64,000 nucleotides of DNA from positions 13,279,156-13,343,155 of the forward strand of contig JAJEKV010000039.1 in assembly GCA_021234155.1 (NCBI GenBank), given 5' to 3'. A program made the position numbers and the translations under genes. This DNA comes from Isoetes taiwanensis (lineage: Eukaryota; Streptophyta; Lycopodiopsida; Isoetales; Isoetaceae). Positions 62,480 to 64,000 of this stretch are shown here, in pieces; the stretch's first letter is position 1; each line of letters starts with the position of its first letter. The notes beneath the pieces were generated by a model, which had not been told where the DNA came from, searched no databases, and saw only the letters and a list, made by a program, of their open reading frames with translations.

Positions 62480-64000
62480 GAATGCAAGAATCCATTTAAC
62501 AATTGCTCCAAAGATGTCATTCCCACGCTTTCTATGCTCCAGCAACGCTGGCACTTTACTAGTAACCATATGTAATAATTGATCCCGTATAACCCAGTTC
62601 TGCAATAATTATCTCCAGAGGAACTATGATAGTAGCGCAAGGATGTAGAATTTGGCGCCTATTTGCCTTAACTGCTGTGACTTACAAAATTTTGGGCCTG
62701 AACGTAAAAAGTTAAGAACATGCAAAATGCCAAAGAATGATCGTATATGCGCTCCCCGATATTTAATGCCAGTCCGGTGCCTTTGATAGTTAGATACAAA
62801 TATGAGAGGTCAGTTGTTCCCTTAATAGACGGAACTGAATATCCATATTGCAAGTTTGCATTTTTCGCTTTGACCTCACACTTAGGCTACCATGGTAGAG
62901 AAAAGGGTTTTATAGAGAAGTGGAGGAGGACATGGTTTTAGTTTCATTGCAATTCTAATCTCCATTTTTCTCGCAATTTTTACTGTGTTGCTTTCCCCGC
63001 CAGCTCTATTCTCGCACCATTCTATTTAAGCGCTTATCTCGAGCTTTATTCAAGGGCTTCTTTCACCCTCGTAATACATATATGGGCCAGTATGCATTCC
63101 CCCTTGCCATATGTTGCTGGTTTTCATGCTTTCTTACGTAGCCTAATATTATACATCCAATAATCACCGTGGCCCTTATTAAATAAACCCGGTCAATACA
63201 TATTGTCATTTCTAAAAAACGCTGCATCTCATGGAAAATCTTTGCAGCAAAGAACTATATGTCCTTGGTTTTCTTTTCGTATCCAATGTAGACAATAACT
63301 CCCCGATCCCGCATCCATCAATTGTGTATCATGAAGCGGAAAAGAAATGGACCTTCCCTAAGATTTATTTCCACGCTTGTGTTTTCTATACAAAAGCTTT
63401 CATATGCATCATTTGTGATATGACGCCTTCATTTACAATCTTCCAAGATAGTAGATGGATGTTAGTGTATGATGGGTTCATAGATAGTTATGTTTATGAT
63501 GTCATCCGCCTATGAACCTGTTCTTACATCCAAAAGCTAAATTAAATTTTTCTTTCCCAAAGATAAAGTTTAAAGGTTCAAAATTGTGGCCGGCTTTCAA
63601 CATCAAAACAATATTGCTGCATAGGACAGAAAAAATGGCCATACTGCATAAATACCACCATATGCATCTATGAGCGAATTGTAGTTCTCATAGAACAACA
63701 TCTGGCAGTCTCATTGCATCTTCATGAAATCCTTTTGGCTTCTTTGTACTTTCCCTTTTACCATAAGAATCAAGTAAAGCATTATAAGTTACAAAGACGT
63801 GCAATATGACTATTTAAGTTCCCAAGCATTGGTCTCATGGAAGGTTCCTTTTCAATATTTTTATTTTTCTTAACCAAAATTTTGCAGGTTGAATAAATGA
63901 GAATATATTCTTATTCTCTAGAAAACTTATCCATCTAGCGTGAACACAGGGTTTCATAATAGGTGGTTATGAATAAGATTTTTTTTTTGCTTTAAGTTAT
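62480..64000. other. No gene recognised at the right edge
   Basis: AT-rich sequence with short frames only (for example 62747-62941 and 63231-63515 on plus). None has a recognisable motif or repeat. Confidence 0.4.

Noticed and set aside
60663-62605. Long minus-strand frames of up to 610 codons, rich in Phe, Ser, Pro and Leu
   Set aside because: They are the pyrimidine strand of the purine tract, where stop codons rarely occur. No motifs, and all three frames are open.

Overview
The window is nuclear DNA of a land plant with a large, repeat-rich genome, probably a gymnosperm or a seed-free plant. The lineage is inferred. What shows directly is a plant-type BYPASS1-like gene, a decayed plant TraB-type gene with introns, Ty3/gypsy and Ty1/copia retrotransposons (one gypsy element primed by initiator Met-tRNA), an L1-type LINE, hAT and other inverted-repeat DNA elements, and long minisatellites. 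Only the BPS1-like gene at the left edge looks like an intact ordinary host gene. Nearly everything else is mobile or repetitive.

Layout. 0-9 kb: the BPS1-like gene (minus), a cluster of hairpins with short direct-repeat arrays (2.1-4.4 kb), and a TraB-family pseudogene (6.7-8.1 kb, minus). 9.1-9.7 kb: a small hAT element with 8-bp target duplications. 11.8-12.4 kb: a copia 3' end. 12.7-26.6 kb: an unusual block with a decayed SWIM zinc-finger (MULE-like) ORF on minus, an intergenic array of ten copies of a 14-bp palindrome, a plus-strand ORF with a ParB-like DGNHR motif, a split gene for an SDGC/AHGKG DDE-transposase-like protein, and a frameshifted FCP1-type phosphatase ORF. A copia element and an inverted-repeat MITE sit inside this block.

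26.7-54.9 kb is a three-level nest. The outermost element (B, minus) is a Ty3/gypsy retrotransposon. Its gag is interrupted by a second Ty3/gypsy element (A, minus, 27634-49814, LTRs about 1.57 kb, 5-bp duplication CATGC). The reverse transcriptase of A is interrupted by an 8.9-kb element with 30-bp inverted termini (32507-41451), which carries minisatellites, an 856-bp palindrome and exon-like fragments. 55.9-59.1 kb: a 5'-truncated LINE with a 13-bp target duplication. 60.7-62.5 kb: a purine-only tract. The rest is featureless.

The main discovery is that both gypsy elements carry, upstream of gag, an ORF derived from histone H3. In B it begins MARTKCTARK, the H3 tail with K4, R8 and K9 kept, and ends in a recognisable H3 fold. 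In A the H3 fold closes an open 372-codon frame, and a separate MARTK start lies just upstream. Tail and fold are separated by a long charged insertion. Next to the H3 ORF, each element carries near-perfect palindromes of 63-67 bp spaced about 200 bp apart: four in A (two pairs flanking the ORF) and three in B (between ORF1 and ORF2). The palindrome sequence differs between A and B while the architecture is the same. Both also encode two further unrecognised proteins (ORF2, ORF3) before gag. A plausible reading, which is inference, is a retrotransposon lineage that captured H3 and uses it with regularly spaced DNA or RNA sites for chromatin packaging or targeting. The chromodomain at the end of A's integrase fits a chromatin-targeting lifestyle.
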